NCBI RefSeq assembly: GCF_003003005.1
Contig: NZ_PVTR01000007.1
Coordinates: 124,001-188,000, forward strand
Reading direction: 5' to 3'
Length of the DNA stretch: 64,000 nt
Source of the DNA: Mongoliibacter ruber
GTDB lineage: Bacteria; Bacteroidota; Bacteroidia; Cytophagales; Cyclobacteriaceae
The notes below the pieces were generated by a model. The model saw only the letters and a list, made by a program, of their open reading frames with translations. It was not told the origin of the DNA and did not search any database. Made by a program: the position numbers and the translations under genes. Of the stretch, positions 43,142 to 52,550 are shown one piece after another (within the stretch, counting starts at the first letter, position 1; the number at the start of each line of letters is the position of its first letter).

Positions 43142-45409
43142 ATGAAAATTGTATTTATAGGAACATATCCTCCCCGCGAATGTGGCATCGGTGTCTTCAC
43201 CAATGACCTTTTTAAGTCTATGGTTGGTCAAACGGCTCCTTCAGAAGGGAGTCTTTCTTCAGAAGCGGAAGATCCTGTAGAAGGGTTTGTAGTAGCTATG
43301 AGTGACCATGACCTGAGCTATCATTATCCGGAGGAAGTGAAGTTTACCATAAGGCAAGAGCACCAACTCGACTATTTGAAGGCGGTGAAGTTCATCAACT
43401 TGAGTGGGGCAGACATCTGCGTCCTTCAGCATGAGTTTGGCATTTTTGGCGGTCAAAGTGGCATGTACATTCTCCCCTTGCTCCATAGGCTACAAATTCC
43501 GCTGATCGTAACCCTTCACACGGTATTGAAAAATCCTTCATACAATGAAAAAGCAGTGATGAAACAGATCTGCAAAATGGCCTACAAAATTGTAGTCATG
43601 AGCAATAAGGCCATTGATTTTCTAATAGAAGTCTATGATATAGAACACAGCAAAATTGTCCTCATTGAACACGGAGTTCCCGAAATTGTATATAACCAGG
43701 AACAATGTAAGAAATTTTTCAAACTCCAAAACAAAAAGTTTTTGCTCACATTCGGTATTATAAGCAGGAACAAAGGGATCGAAACAGTAATAAAGGCATT
43801 ACCCAAAGTAATTGAAAAACATCCGGATGTGGTCTACATGATTTTGGGAAAAACCCATCCCAATGTCCTCCACAACTCGGGCGAAGAATACCGTAATTTC
43901 CTTCAACTTTTGGTCAAAACACTCAAACTTGAGGAACATGTTATTTTTCTCAATGAATTTATAGACCAAAAAGAACTGTTCAAATACTTGTCAGCATCTG
44001 ATATCTACATTACACCATATCACAATGAAGCACAGATTACGAGCGGCACGCTTTCGTATGCAGTAGGAGTAGGGTCAGCCGTACTGTCTACCCCATATTG
44101 GCATGCCACAGAACTCTTGGCTGAAGGTAGAGGGAGATTGTTTGATTTTAATGATTCAGAAGGTTTGTCACGCATCTTGATGGAGTTGTTGGACGATCCG
44201 GAAGCCCTCAAAAGCCTCAGAAAAAAAGCCTGCGACTATGGTAAAACCATCACTTGGAGCAAATCGGGAGAGAAATACCTGTCTCTAGCAAGTGCAACCC
44301 TTTCTGCAAATCCAGAAGTAAATTCCAGACTCGAAACCTTGATTGATCCCCTTTTGCTACCGGCTTTTTCATTGGATCATATCATACGACTCACAGATGA
44401 TACAGGGATAATCCAACATGCAAAATATGGTATTCCCAATTTGAAAGAAGGATATTGTCTCGATGACAATGCCAGGGCATTGCTTATGGTATTGATGGCA
44501 TACCGGGAATCAAAAGATAAATCTGCACTCAATTTGGCCCCGATATACCTGAGTTATATCCATTATATGCAGAATGAAGATGGAACATTCAGAAATTTTC
44601 TGAGTTTCAGCCGACAGTTTCTCGATGAGGTTGGGTCTGAGGATTCCTTTGGAAGGGCAATATGGGCCCTTGGCTACTTGTTGGGCAACCCACCCAATGA
44701 TGCGTATTTTCAGACTGGCAAACTTGTGTTTTTCAACGCTGTACCCAATTTCGAGAAATTACAGTCCATTCGGGCCATTGCCAATACCATCCTAGGCATC
44801 AGTTACTATTTAAAAGCCAACCCCAATGATGATGCTATGATCGAAAAGCTTAAAATGCTTTCAGAGAAGTTAGTTGCGCATTTTGAGAGAAATAGTACCA
44901 AAGACTGGAAATGGTTCGAAACAAAAATGACCTACGATAATGGAATTTTGCCTTTGTCGCTCTTACATGCTGCTGAGATCCTAAACAATGAAGAAGTCAC
45001 CAAGGTGGCCATGGAAAGCATGGATTTCCTGACTGGTATTACCCTCAAAGAGGGCTACTTGTCGGTAATTGGAAATGAAAGTTGGTATAAGAAGGGAGAA
45101 AAACCCTCCATGTATGCACAGCAACCCGTGGATGCAATGGCTATGATTTTGATGTTTCAACAAGCTTTTCAGCTTACCAAAGACCAGACATATCTCACCA
45201 AACTTTTTACATGTTTTATGTGGTTTTTGGGTGAAAATGACCTCAGAATGAGCTTGTTTGATTTTGACACAAAGGGTTGTTGTGATGGTTTTGATAGCTA
45301 TGGCATCAACCGTAATCAAGGAGCTGAAAGCTCTTTGGCTTATTTGATTTCATATTTAATCGTGCTGCAGGCTTTTGAAACGTATGAAGAGAAAGATTTG
45401 AAGTTATAA
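43142..45409 (+). CDS. GT4-family glycosyltransferase fused to a C-terminal alpha-helical domain
   Basis: 755 residues. Residues 1 to about 395 are a GT-B glycosyltransferase of family 4: N-terminal 'FIGTYPPRECGIGVFT', the linker 'LLTFGIISRNKGIETVIKALP', and the donor-site region 'ASDIYITPYHNEAQITSGTLSYAVGVG' (a degenerate E-x7-E area). Residues about 410-755 form an all-helical part with 'IPNLKEGYCLDDNARALLMVLMAY', 'NFLSFSRQFLDEVGSEDSFGRAIWAL' and 'YGINRNQGAESSLAYLISYLI', like an alpha/alpha toroid. That part may bind or process the glycan. Followed at 90 bases by a second GT4 and then GH130. Confidence 0.85.
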   Translation: MKIVFIGTYPPRECGIGVFTNDLFKSMVGQTAPSEGSLSSEAEDPVEGFVVAMSDHDLSYHYPEEVKFTIRQEHQLDYLKAVKFINLSGADICVLQHEFGIFGGQSGMYILPLLHRLQIPLIVTLHTVLKNPSYNEKAVMKQICKMAYKIVVMSNKAIDFLIEVYDIEHSKIVLIEHGVPEIVYNQEQCKKFFKLQNKKFLLTFGIISRNKGIETVIKALPKVIEKHPDVVYMILGKTHPNVLHNSGEEYRNFLQLLVKTLKLEEHVIFLNEFIDQKELFKYLSASDIYITPYHNEAQITSGTLSYAVGVGSAVLSTPYWHATELLAEGRGRLFDFNDSEGLSRILMELLDDPEALKSLRKKACDYGKTITWSKSGEKYLSLASATLSANPEVNSRLETLIDPLLLPAFSLDHIIRLTDDTGIIQHAKYGIPNLKEGYCLDDNARALLMVLMAYRESKDKSALNLAPIYLSYIHYMQNEDGTFRNFLSFSRQFLDEVGSEDSFGRAIWALGYLLGNPPNDAYFQTGKLVFFNAVPNFEKLQSIRAIANTILGISYYLKANPNDDAMIEKLKMLSEKLVAHFERNSTKDWKWFETKMTYDNGILPLSLLHAAEILNNEEVTKVAMESMDFLTGITLKEGYLSVIGNESWYKKGEKPSMYAQQPVDAMAMILMFQQAFQLTKDQTYLTKLFTCFMWFLGENDLRMSLFDFDTKGCCDGFDSYGINRNQGAESSLAYLISYLIVLQAFETYEEKDLKL

Positions 45410-45499
45410 AAATTTGATCCTGACGGAATGGTGTTAGATTGCAGCTGAATGACCTTCGGGAAATAATAGGATTTATAATTAACATTTTAATTACAACCT

Positions 45500-46510
45500 A
45501 TGAAAGTAGCCATGCTAGCACCCATTGCCTGGAGAACCCCACCTGAAAAATACGGACCTTGGGAACAGGTTGCCTCAAACCTTACAGAAGGCTTGGTGGA
45601 GAAGGGAATTGATGTCACTTTATTTGCCACAGGAAATTCTATTACCAAGGGAAAGCTTGAAAGTGTCACCCAAACAGGCTACGCAGAAGACCCTAATACT
45701 GACCCAAAAGTATGGGAATGCCTTCATATCAGTCATTTGATGGAGCAATCACAACAATTTGACTTGATCCACAACCATTTTGACTTTCTTCCACTTACTT
45801 ATTCCGGATTGATCAAGACACCTATGGTGACGACCATTCATGGGTTTTCTTCGAGCAAAATTCTACCGGTTTATAAAAAATACAACAAAAACGGGTTCTA
45901 TGTCTCCATAAGTGAGTCAGACCGTCATCCTTCATTGGATTATAGCGCTACTGTATACAATGGTTTGAATTCAAATGAATTTACATTTCAAAAAGTACCT
46001 AAAGAATACCTCCTGTATTTCGGTAGGATTCATCCCGAAAAGGGTGCTCATGAATCCATTATGATAGCCAAGAAATCAGGAAGGAAATTGATTATTTCAG
46101 GTTTGATACAAGATCAGGAATACTTTGATAGTAAGGTCAAACCATTTATCAACAATGATGATATTGTTTTTGTCGGGAATTCGGGGCCTGAGCAAAGAGA
46201 CAGATTGATGGGGGAGGCCTTTGCCCTTTTGCATCCAATTAGTTTTGAAGAACCCTTTGGATTGAGTGTGGCAGAGGCAATGATGTGTGGAACTCCTGTA
46301 ATCGCCTTCAACCTGGGCTCTATGCCGGAATTGATCAAGCATGGGAAAACAGGCTTCTTGGTCAATACTATCGAAGAAGCGGTGATGGCTGTGGACAGTC
46401 TCAACACCATTGATCGGGAGGCGTGCCGGGATTGGGCACTGTCAGCATTCAGCATGGAGAAAATGACATCTGCCTACCTGAGTTTGTATGAAGACATTTT
46501 GAAAGAGTGA
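45500..46510 (+). CDS. GT4-family glycosyltransferase
   Basis: 336 residues, short GT-B enzyme. 'PEKYGPWEQVASNLTEGLVEKGIDVTLFATG' is the N-terminal domain, 'YLLYFGRIHPEKGAHESI' the donor domain start, and 'FEEPFGLSVAEAMMCGTPVIAF' the E-x7-E nucleotide-sugar site. Acceptor and donor are unknown; a GDP-mannose donor would fit the neighbouring GH130 (inference). It lies between the fused GT4 and GH130. Confidence 0.88.
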   Translation: MKVAMLAPIAWRTPPEKYGPWEQVASNLTEGLVEKGIDVTLFATGNSITKGKLESVTQTGYAEDPNTDPKVWECLHISHLMEQSQQFDLIHNHFDFLPLTYSGLIKTPMVTTIHGFSSSKILPVYKKYNKNGFYVSISESDRHPSLDYSATVYNGLNSNEFTFQKVPKEYLLYFGRIHPEKGAHESIMIAKKSGRKLIISGLIQDQEYFDSKVKPFINNDDIVFVGNSGPEQRDRLMGEAFALLHPISFEEPFGLSVAEAMMCGTPVIAFNLGSMPELIKHGKTGFLVNTIEEAVMAVDSLNTIDREACRDWALSAFSMEKMTSAYLSLYEDILKE

Positions 46511-46569
46511 TGGTCAAAGGCAAAGGCCTTTTTGCAAATAGTATAGGGACGATTAGATATAAAAATTAG

Positions 46570-48039
46570 ATGGGAAAAAGTACAGTGAAAAGGCTATTGG
46601 TAAAAAGGAACAGGACAAAAATCGTAAGGAACTCTTCGAGGGTGATCACGCGTCCCCATGTCACTTCCATAGGAAGGATTCGCAGAATAATCGATAGAGT
46701 AATCAATCTTAGTGAACAAAAAGCGGAAGATTTACTCTATCATGTCGACCATAACTTTATAGAACGGCACAAAAATATAGAAAGGATTTTCCTGGAAAAC
46801 TACAGGAAAGTCGCTCTCTACATTCCTGGTGATAAAACCATCAGCAACACCCAGAAATTGTTGATAGGGGCATTTTTCACCATGGAATATTCCATTGAGT
46901 CTGCAGCGCTCTTCAATCCATCAATCGTCCCCCATCCCAACCAAGATGGCCTGCCTGAGGGCTGTCTCCGATTTGTAATGAGCCTTAGGGCTACTGGAGA
47001 AGGACATATTTCATCTATAGTTTTTCGTAGTGGGGTGATAAGGGAAGATCGGACTATATTGATAAACCCTGTGAGTGAGTTTGTGGATACCCCCATCATC
47101 CGACATGACCAATCGTATGACAATCATTTGTTTCAGCTCAAACTCAAAAGCATGAATGCATGGAGTGAAACATGTAAAACTATTTTTCAAAAATTACCTG
47201 AATCTTTTACAATTGAGGAGTTGAGAAACTGTATTGTCACCCTCCAAATGATAGATGAAAATTCAATAGATAGCGAAACCATAAAAAATATTTATTGGCT
47301 TGTAGATTCTAATTACTTTATAAAGTTCGAGCCCAACCATGATATTTCAGAACATGTGATTTTCCCCATATCAGAAAACGAAAGTGGGGGAATTGAAGAC
47401 GCAAGGTTTGTCAAATTTCTTGATGATAATGGAGAAATGACCTACTATGCTACGTATACCGCATACAATGGGGTATGTATACTTCCACAACTTTTATCGA
47501 CCAAAGATTTTGTCAGTTTTGATATCATCACCCTCAATGGTGTGGCTGCTCAAAACAAGGGAATGGCTCTTTTTCCACGAAAAATCAAAGGCAATTATGT
47601 CATGCTGTCCAGAATCGATGGAGAAAACAACTACATCATGTTTTCAGATCACCTGCATTTTTGGGATGAAGCAATTTTGATCCAAGAACCCGCGATGCCT
47701 TGGGAATTTTTCCAGATAGGGAATTGCGGTTCACCAATTGAGCTCAAAGAAGGATGGCTCGTGCTTACACATGGTGTGGGTGCGATGCGGCAGTATTTTA
47801 TAGGCGCAATTTTATTGGATTTAGAAGATCCCACCAAAATCATTGCCCGCTTAGAAGATCCTCTTTTGACGCCAAATGAAGAAGAACGGGAAGGATACGT
47901 GCCCAATGTGGTGTATTCTTGCGGCTCATTGGTACATAATGGTTTGCTGATAATTCCCTATGCCATGTCTGATGTGTCATCCAGCATTGCAACTGTCAAA
48001 GTAAAAGATTTAATTGACAGTATGAAGTTTTACAGGTAA
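46570..48039 (+). CDS. GH130-family beta-mannoside phosphorylase or hydrolase
   Basis: 489 residues, no signal peptide, so cytoplasmic. The five-bladed propeller family GH130 is recognised by 'SGGIEDARFVKF' (the Asp is the usual catalytic acid), 'YYATYTAYNGV', 'NKGMALFPRKIKGNYVMLSRIDGENN', 'GNCGSPIELKEGWLVLTHGVG' and 'YVPNVVYSCGSLVHNG'. Known members phosphorolyse beta-1,4- or beta-1,2-mannosides; those lacking phosphate-binding residues hydrolyse. The subtype cannot be set by eye. Its ~120-residue N-terminal extension is longer than minimal members. It probably acts on the product of the two neighbouring GT4 enzymes. Confidence 0.9.
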   Translation: MGKSTVKRLLVKRNRTKIVRNSSRVITRPHVTSIGRIRRIIDRVINLSEQKAEDLLYHVDHNFIERHKNIERIFLENYRKVALYIPGDKTISNTQKLLIGAFFTMEYSIESAALFNPSIVPHPNQDGLPEGCLRFVMSLRATGEGHISSIVFRSGVIREDRTILINPVSEFVDTPIIRHDQSYDNHLFQLKLKSMNAWSETCKTIFQKLPESFTIEELRNCIVTLQMIDENSIDSETIKNIYWLVDSNYFIKFEPNHDISEHVIFPISENESGGIEDARFVKFLDDNGEMTYYATYTAYNGVCILPQLLSTKDFVSFDIITLNGVAAQNKGMALFPRKIKGNYVMLSRIDGENNYIMFSDHLHFWDEAILIQEPAMPWEFFQIGNCGSPIELKEGWLVLTHGVGAMRQYFIGAILLDLEDPTKIIARLEDPLLTPNEEEREGYVPNVVYSCGSLVHNGLLIIPYAMSDVSSSIATVKVKDLIDSMKFYR

Positions 48040-48181
48040 ACTTTACCAGAAAGGTTTTTAGAAATATTTTATGGTTTTTTCTTAAATTAGAGCGATTTGA
48101 GAGGCTGCCACCTGAGAATAAAGTGCTGTATTGGTAAAACATTTCTCTTGGTCAAAAGATCAAAATCTTTAGAATTAGTAA

Positions 48182-48964
48182 ATGTCATTAAAAGAAAGTA
48201 AGTATCAATTGAATCAGGTTTTAAGCAAGTATAATTTTTTGAACTTGACAGCTAAACAAGCTGACTTGATCTCTACGTTTGAAGAAGAAAAGGATGTTTT
48301 TTCAAGGAAACATTTTTTTTCTGTATGGGAATTATGGGATTACGAGTTGACTGTATTTCAAGACATACTGCATCCTGAACAGTTGCAACTGTATGAAGTT
48401 TTCATTCAGGATACCAAAAAAACATACGAAAAAACCCTAATTGAAGAAGACAAAGAAATAGCATACGGAATAGTCCAATGCGAAGAGTTGATTGGCTTTT
48501 GTGAATCAGAGTTTTTGCCAGGCCTTTTCAAAGATCCTTTTCTGGCATATACATGGGTTTCTGCAGAATTTTCAAAAATTGACTATTTGAAAAAAGAATA
48601 CCAGAAATTTCTCAATGATTCAAAAAAGGCACTTTTGATCAATCATTTTCGCCACAACCGTATTTTCAAACCCAACCTGTTAAAAAGTGCTCTTCTTAAG
48701 CACAAGTTATCTTGTATCTTAGCTGATTATGATTCTTTCAAACAACAAATGGATAAGCCAACCTTGGCAATAGCAGCGTTTTTGGAAGAAAAATCATGCT
48801 ATATGCCCGATGACCTTCAGGCCTTATTAGCCTCGAAATTCGAAGAACTTAAAAATTATATAGCGCATGAAACAGAAATTCAGGGTTGGAATTCTTCTGT
48901 TAAGGGCATTTCAAAAGTAAACAGAGCGATGACATTATTGCTCATGGACAATAATAAACTATAA
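48182..48964 (+). CDS. protein of unknown function in the glycan cluster
   Basis: 260 residues, soluble, mostly helical. No recognised motif; 'HFFSVWELWDYELTVFQDILHPEQLQLY' and 'GISKVNRAMTLLLMDNN' are the more distinctive parts. It starts 142 bases after GH130 and ends 4 bases before the epimerase gene, so it is likely co-expressed with the latter. Confidence 0.55.
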   Translation: MSLKESKYQLNQVLSKYNFLNLTAKQADLISTFEEEKDVFSRKHFFSVWELWDYELTVFQDILHPEQLQLYEVFIQDTKKTYEKTLIEEDKEIAYGIVQCEELIGFCESEFLPGLFKDPFLAYTWVSAEFSKIDYLKKEYQKFLNDSKKALLINHFRHNRIFKPNLLKSALLKHKLSCILADYDSFKQQMDKPTLAIAAFLEEKSCYMPDDLQALLASKFEELKNYIAHETEIQGWNSSVKGISKVNRAMTLLLMDNNKL

Positions 48965-48968
48965 AAAA

Positions 48969-49868
48969 ATGAGAATATTCTTTACAGGAGGATCAGGTAA
49001 AGCAGGGAAACATGCGATTGCTTACCTCCTTGACCAAGGACATCGGGTGATGAATGTAGACTTGAAGCCATTGGATCATCCAGGAGTGGATAACCTTATT
49101 GCTGACATTACCGATTCTGGCCAAATGTTCAATGCCATGAGTTCTTATGCCGGTCTGGATGAACTGGAAGGTGGGAAGGGCATCCCCAAATTTGATGCAG
49201 TCGTTCATTTTGCCGCAGTGCCCCGGATCTTGATCAATCCTGACAATGAAACTTTCAGGGTGAATACTGTCGGTACCTATAATGTCATAGAGGCGGCAGT
49301 GAAACTTGGTATAAAAAAGATCATCATTGCTTCTTCTGAGACAACCTATGGTGTTTGCTTTTCTGACGGGCAAACTGATCCCAAATCCCTTCCTTTGGAA
49401 GAAGATTATGATGTGGACCCGATGGACAGTTATGGCTTATCTAAAGTGGTAAACGAACAGACAGCGCGCAGTTTTCAACGTCGCTCTGGTTTTGATATTT
49501 ATGCCCTCCGGATCGGTAATGTGATTGAGCCTCATGAATACGAAGAACTTTTTCCGCACTATTTCAAACATCCGGAAGTGCGACGTAGAAATGCCTTTTG
49601 TTATATCGATGCCCGTGATCTGGGTCAGATTGTAGACTTATGTTTGAAAAATGACGGACTTGGTTATCAGGTTTTCAATGCAGGAAATGATCATAATGGT
49701 GCGGTTATTCCCAGCAAAGAGTTGGCAGAAAGATTTTTTCCAGGCGTTCCTATTACCAGAGAACTGGAAGAACATGAAGCTTTATTTTCAAACCGTAAAA
49801 TCCGTGAAGTCTTGGGATTCAAAGAAGAGCATAACTGGAGGAAATACGTGAAGGGTGATAAAACCTAA
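48969..49868 (+). CDS. NAD-dependent epimerase/dehydratase (extended SDR)
   Basis: 299 residues. The Rossmann motif is 'FFTGGSGKAGKHAI', the Ser-Tyr-Lys catalytic set lies in 'ASSETTYG' and 'DSYGLSKVVNEQ' (Tyr-x-x-x-Lys), and 'YALRIGNVIEP' follows. It probably modifies a nucleotide sugar for the neighbouring glycosyltransferases. Followed by a hairpin at 49935-49959. Confidence 0.85.
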   Translation: MRIFFTGGSGKAGKHAIAYLLDQGHRVMNVDLKPLDHPGVDNLIADITDSGQMFNAMSSYAGLDELEGGKGIPKFDAVVHFAAVPRILINPDNETFRVNTVGTYNVIEAAVKLGIKKIIIASSETTYGVCFSDGQTDPKSLPLEEDYDVDPMDSYGLSKVVNEQTARSFQRRSGFDIYALRIGNVIEPHEYEELFPHYFKHPEVRRRNAFCYIDARDLGQIVDLCLKNDGLGYQVFNAGNDHNGAVIPSKELAERFFPGVPITRELEEHEALFSNRKIREVLGFKEEHNWRKYVKGDKT

Positions 49869-49934
49869 TTAGCTTGATTATTCGATGCTTATTGTCAGCA
49901 TCGTGGCCAAACTAAATTTAAAGAGTTAGCCAAA

Positions 49935-49970
49935 CTCCAGCATCTTAATTATGTTGGAGTCTACTCTTTG
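49935..49970 (+). terminator. likely terminator after the epimerase gene
   Basis: 9-base arms ctccagcat/atgttggag (49935-49943 and 49951-49959, one G-T wobble) with a 7-base loop, followed by 'tctactctttgttt'. The T run is broken, so strength is uncertain. Confidence 0.55.
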
Positions 49971-50046
49971 TTTACTACTACTTTGCTAAAAACTGATTTT
50001 GTTTTAATGATAACGCTTATTTAACTAAATGCTATAAATTCAAATC

Positions 50047-50958
50047 ATGATAGATTTTATTGGAGATATACATGGACACGCTGACGAACTGGAGGCCTTA
50101 TTAAAAAAGCTGGGCTACGAAAAGAGAAATGGGACTTATGCTCATCCAGAAAGAAAAGTCCTGTTCGTGGGGGATTATATAGACAGGGGGCAACAAATCA
50201 GGGAAACCTTACAAATCGTGAGATCGATGGTTGAAAGTGAAAATGCCATTGCATTGATGGGGAATCATGAATACAATGCTTTGTGTTTTCACTTTCAGGA
50301 AAAAGAGGGAGGTCACCTTAGAAAACATGATATCAAAAACATTATTCAACATTATGAGACCCTGAAAAATTTTCAAAATAAGCAAAAGGAATACGAATCT
50401 TATCTAGAATGGTTTAAAACCCTACCCTTGTATTTCGAAACAGATAACTTTAGAGCGGTTCATGCCTGTTGGGAAGATAGACATATCCAGAATTTGAAAT
50501 CAAAATTGGACAATGGCAGGCTCACAGATGCATTGATTTACGAATCTGCCAATAAGGAAAGCGAATTACATAATGCGATTGAAATTACTTTAAAGGGTAA
50601 AGAGTTGGAATTGCCAGAAGGGGAAACATTTGAGGATAAAGACGGTGCAATAAGAACACATATAAGAATCAAATGGTGGGAAGACCCAAGCAAAATGACA
50701 TATAAGTCAATCAGTATAGAAAAACATCCAAGCTTGCCAGAATACCCCATTGAAGCAAGAGAAAAAACAGCTTCTGATTTTTATCAAAAAGGAGATAAAA
50801 AAGTGTTTTTTGGGCACTATTGGCTAAAGGGAAATCCTTTTTTATACCAAGAGAATATTTGTTGCTTGGATTACAGTGTTGCTGATGGAGGGAAATTAGT
50901 TGCTTACAGGCTAAATGATGAAGATGCTCTTGATCCAAAAAAATTAGTTTATGTATGA
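50047..50958 (+). CDS. calcineurin-like metallophosphoesterase
   Basis: 303 residues. The metal motifs are 'DFIGDIHGHADEL' (GDxHG), 'FVGDYIDRG' (GDxVDRG-like) and 'LMGNHEYNALCF' (GNHE), with His in 'VFFGHYWLKG'. The order and size fit the PrpE/Ap4A hydrolase-type protein phosphatases. Substrate may be protein, Ap4A or RNA ends. The gene is 9 bases ahead of the ADP-ribosylglycohydrolase, so the two are co-transcribed, and a joint task in removing ADP-ribose-type marks is possible. Confidence 0.88.
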   Translation: MIDFIGDIHGHADELEALLKKLGYEKRNGTYAHPERKVLFVGDYIDRGQQIRETLQIVRSMVESENAIALMGNHEYNALCFHFQEKEGGHLRKHDIKNIIQHYETLKNFQNKQKEYESYLEWFKTLPLYFETDNFRAVHACWEDRHIQNLKSKLDNGRLTDALIYESANKESELHNAIEITLKGKELELPEGETFEDKDGAIRTHIRIKWWEDPSKMTYKSISIEKHPSLPEYPIEAREKTASDFYQKGDKKVFFGHYWLKGNPFLYQENICCLDYSVADGGKLVAYRLNDEDALDPKKLVYV

Positions 50959-50967
50959 TTTATAAAG

Positions 50968-52062
50968 ATGATAGCCGAGAAAGAAAGACTGGATAAATAT
51001 TTGGGCTGCCTATTGGGAGGTGCCATTGGGGATGCCTTGGGAGCACCGATTGAGTTTTTAAGCTACGAATCTATTCTTGCCAGGTACGGAGCAAATGGAG
51101 TACAATCGTATGTGGAGTATACCGATGGAAAGGGAGAGTTTACTGATGATACTCAGATGTTGCTCTTTACAGCTGAGGGTGCACTTAGGGCTTATCATAG
51201 GGGAGTATTGAATGGTATTGGTGGTGCTCTTACTCAGATTACTTACCATTCTTATCTCAGATGGCTCAAAACACAGAGTTTTCCATTACCAAAGTCAATG
51301 TACACCTTTGGTTTTGAAGAAGGATGGTTGATCAAAAGGAAGGAGCTTTTCAAAAGAAGATATCCAGGAAACACCTGCTTGAATGCACTTCAGTCTGGAG
51401 AAATGGGGTCAGTTGAAAAGCCAATCAATGATAGCAAAGGTTGTGGTACAGTGATGAGAATTGCCCCAATAGGTCTGATATTTTATGACAAACGAGAGTA
51501 TGCATTTAATGAAGCGTTAAAAGTTTCTGCAATTACGCATGGTCATCCATCAGGATATCTTAGTGGAGGGTTATTGGCATCAATCATTGCGGATTTATCA
51601 AATGGTATCAGACTTGAACTTGCAATTCAAAACGGTCTGGAAATCTTGGAAAAATTGAAGGGTCATGAAGAAATGTTCAACATCACTTCTAGAGTGTTAG
51701 AAATTCACAGACAATTTGAAGGCCGAGATATCTCAGAAAGGGAAATCAAATCACTTGGAGAAGGATGGGTAGCGGAAGAAGCTTTGGCAATTTCATTGCT
51801 TTGCGCACTGCATTACCCTAATGATTTCAAAAAAGCTGTATTGACCTCAATCAACCACAGTGGAGATTCTGATAGTACAGGAGCAATTACAGGTAATCTT
51901 GTAGGGTTGATAGTTGGTAAAAATCAAATCCCTCAAGAATGGATTGATAACTTAATGTGCCGAGAAATAGTTGAGGAAGTCGCCCATGACTTGTTTATCA
52001 AATGTCCAAGTCTGACAGTTGAAGTGGATAAAGCTTGGCATGACAAATACCCAGGATATTGA
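50968..52062 (+). CDS. ADP-ribosylglycohydrolase (DraG-like)
   Basis: 364 residues. 'GGAIGDALGAPIEF', 'GEFTDDTQMLLFTAE', 'GCGTVMRIAPIGL' and 'NHSGDSDSTGAITGNLVG' are the metal- and ADP-ribose-binding blocks of the DraG/ARH fold. It removes ADP-ribose from protein or nucleic acid. The gene follows the phosphoesterase by 9 bases and overlaps the next frame. No ADP-ribosyltransferase or DNA-modifying toxin is visible in the window, so the substrate is open. Confidence 0.88.
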   Translation: MIAEKERLDKYLGCLLGGAIGDALGAPIEFLSYESILARYGANGVQSYVEYTDGKGEFTDDTQMLLFTAEGALRAYHRGVLNGIGGALTQITYHSYLRWLKTQSFPLPKSMYTFGFEEGWLIKRKELFKRRYPGNTCLNALQSGEMGSVEKPINDSKGCGTVMRIAPIGLIFYDKREYAFNEALKVSAITHGHPSGYLSGGLLASIIADLSNGIRLELAIQNGLEILEKLKGHEEMFNITSRVLEIHRQFEGRDISEREIKSLGEGWVAEEALAISLLCALHYPNDFKKAVLTSINHSGDSDSTGAITGNLVGLIVGKNQIPQEWIDNLMCREIVEEVAHDLFIKCPSLTVEVDKAWHDKYPGY

Positions 52063-52462
52063 TCTTCAGTTTAAAATTGATACTATTAATTCAAAATTTG
52101 AAAATATGAGTAAAGTAGAATTGATTGATTTTTTGGTAGATCAATATGGAAATCAAATTGGTGAAAAGCAGCATTTGAAAAATACTGATTATGGAATTAT
52201 TAAAACCCAGTTAGATTTGGTTGATAAAGATATTGGGAATTCAAATTTAGGGGGTATTTTATGGCCGATCCTTGGGATGATATGGTTGATTCTTGGCTAT
52301 ATCTCATTCTATAATGGTGAATTTGATATGTTTAAGTTTGGGTATATAATTTTTGGTTTTCTCAAAATTATGATGGGTTTCTTTTATCTCTACAGAAGTT
52401 CGGAACTTAAAAAGAAAAAGGTCATCCTAGAGACGATTTTATTTTTAAATTTGCAAGCCTAG
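52040..52462 (+). CDS. small membrane protein overlapping the DraG-like gene
   Basis: 140 residues if started at the ATG at 52040, inside the last 23 bases of the upstream gene; an ATG at 52106 is an alternative. A helical N-terminal part (about 1-65) precedes two membrane helices (about 76-94, 100-119: ILWPILGMIWLILGYISFY, FGYIIFGFLKIMMGFFYLY) and a short Lys-rich tail. No known family. The overlap suggests coupling with the ADP-ribosylglycohydrolase. Confidence 0.55.
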   Translation: MTNTQDIDLQFKIDTINSKFENMSKVELIDFLVDQYGNQIGEKQHLKNTDYGIIKTQLDLVDKDIGNSNLGGILWPILGMIWLILGYISFYNGEFDMFKFGYIIFGFLKIMMGFFYLYRSSELKKKKVILETILFLNLQA

Positions 52463-52550
52463 AATTTAGGATTTTTGATTATAGATTTGATTTTCAACCC
52501 TATCTGTAAAACCAATCTAAAAACTGAATTCTCCAATCTAAAATTCATAA

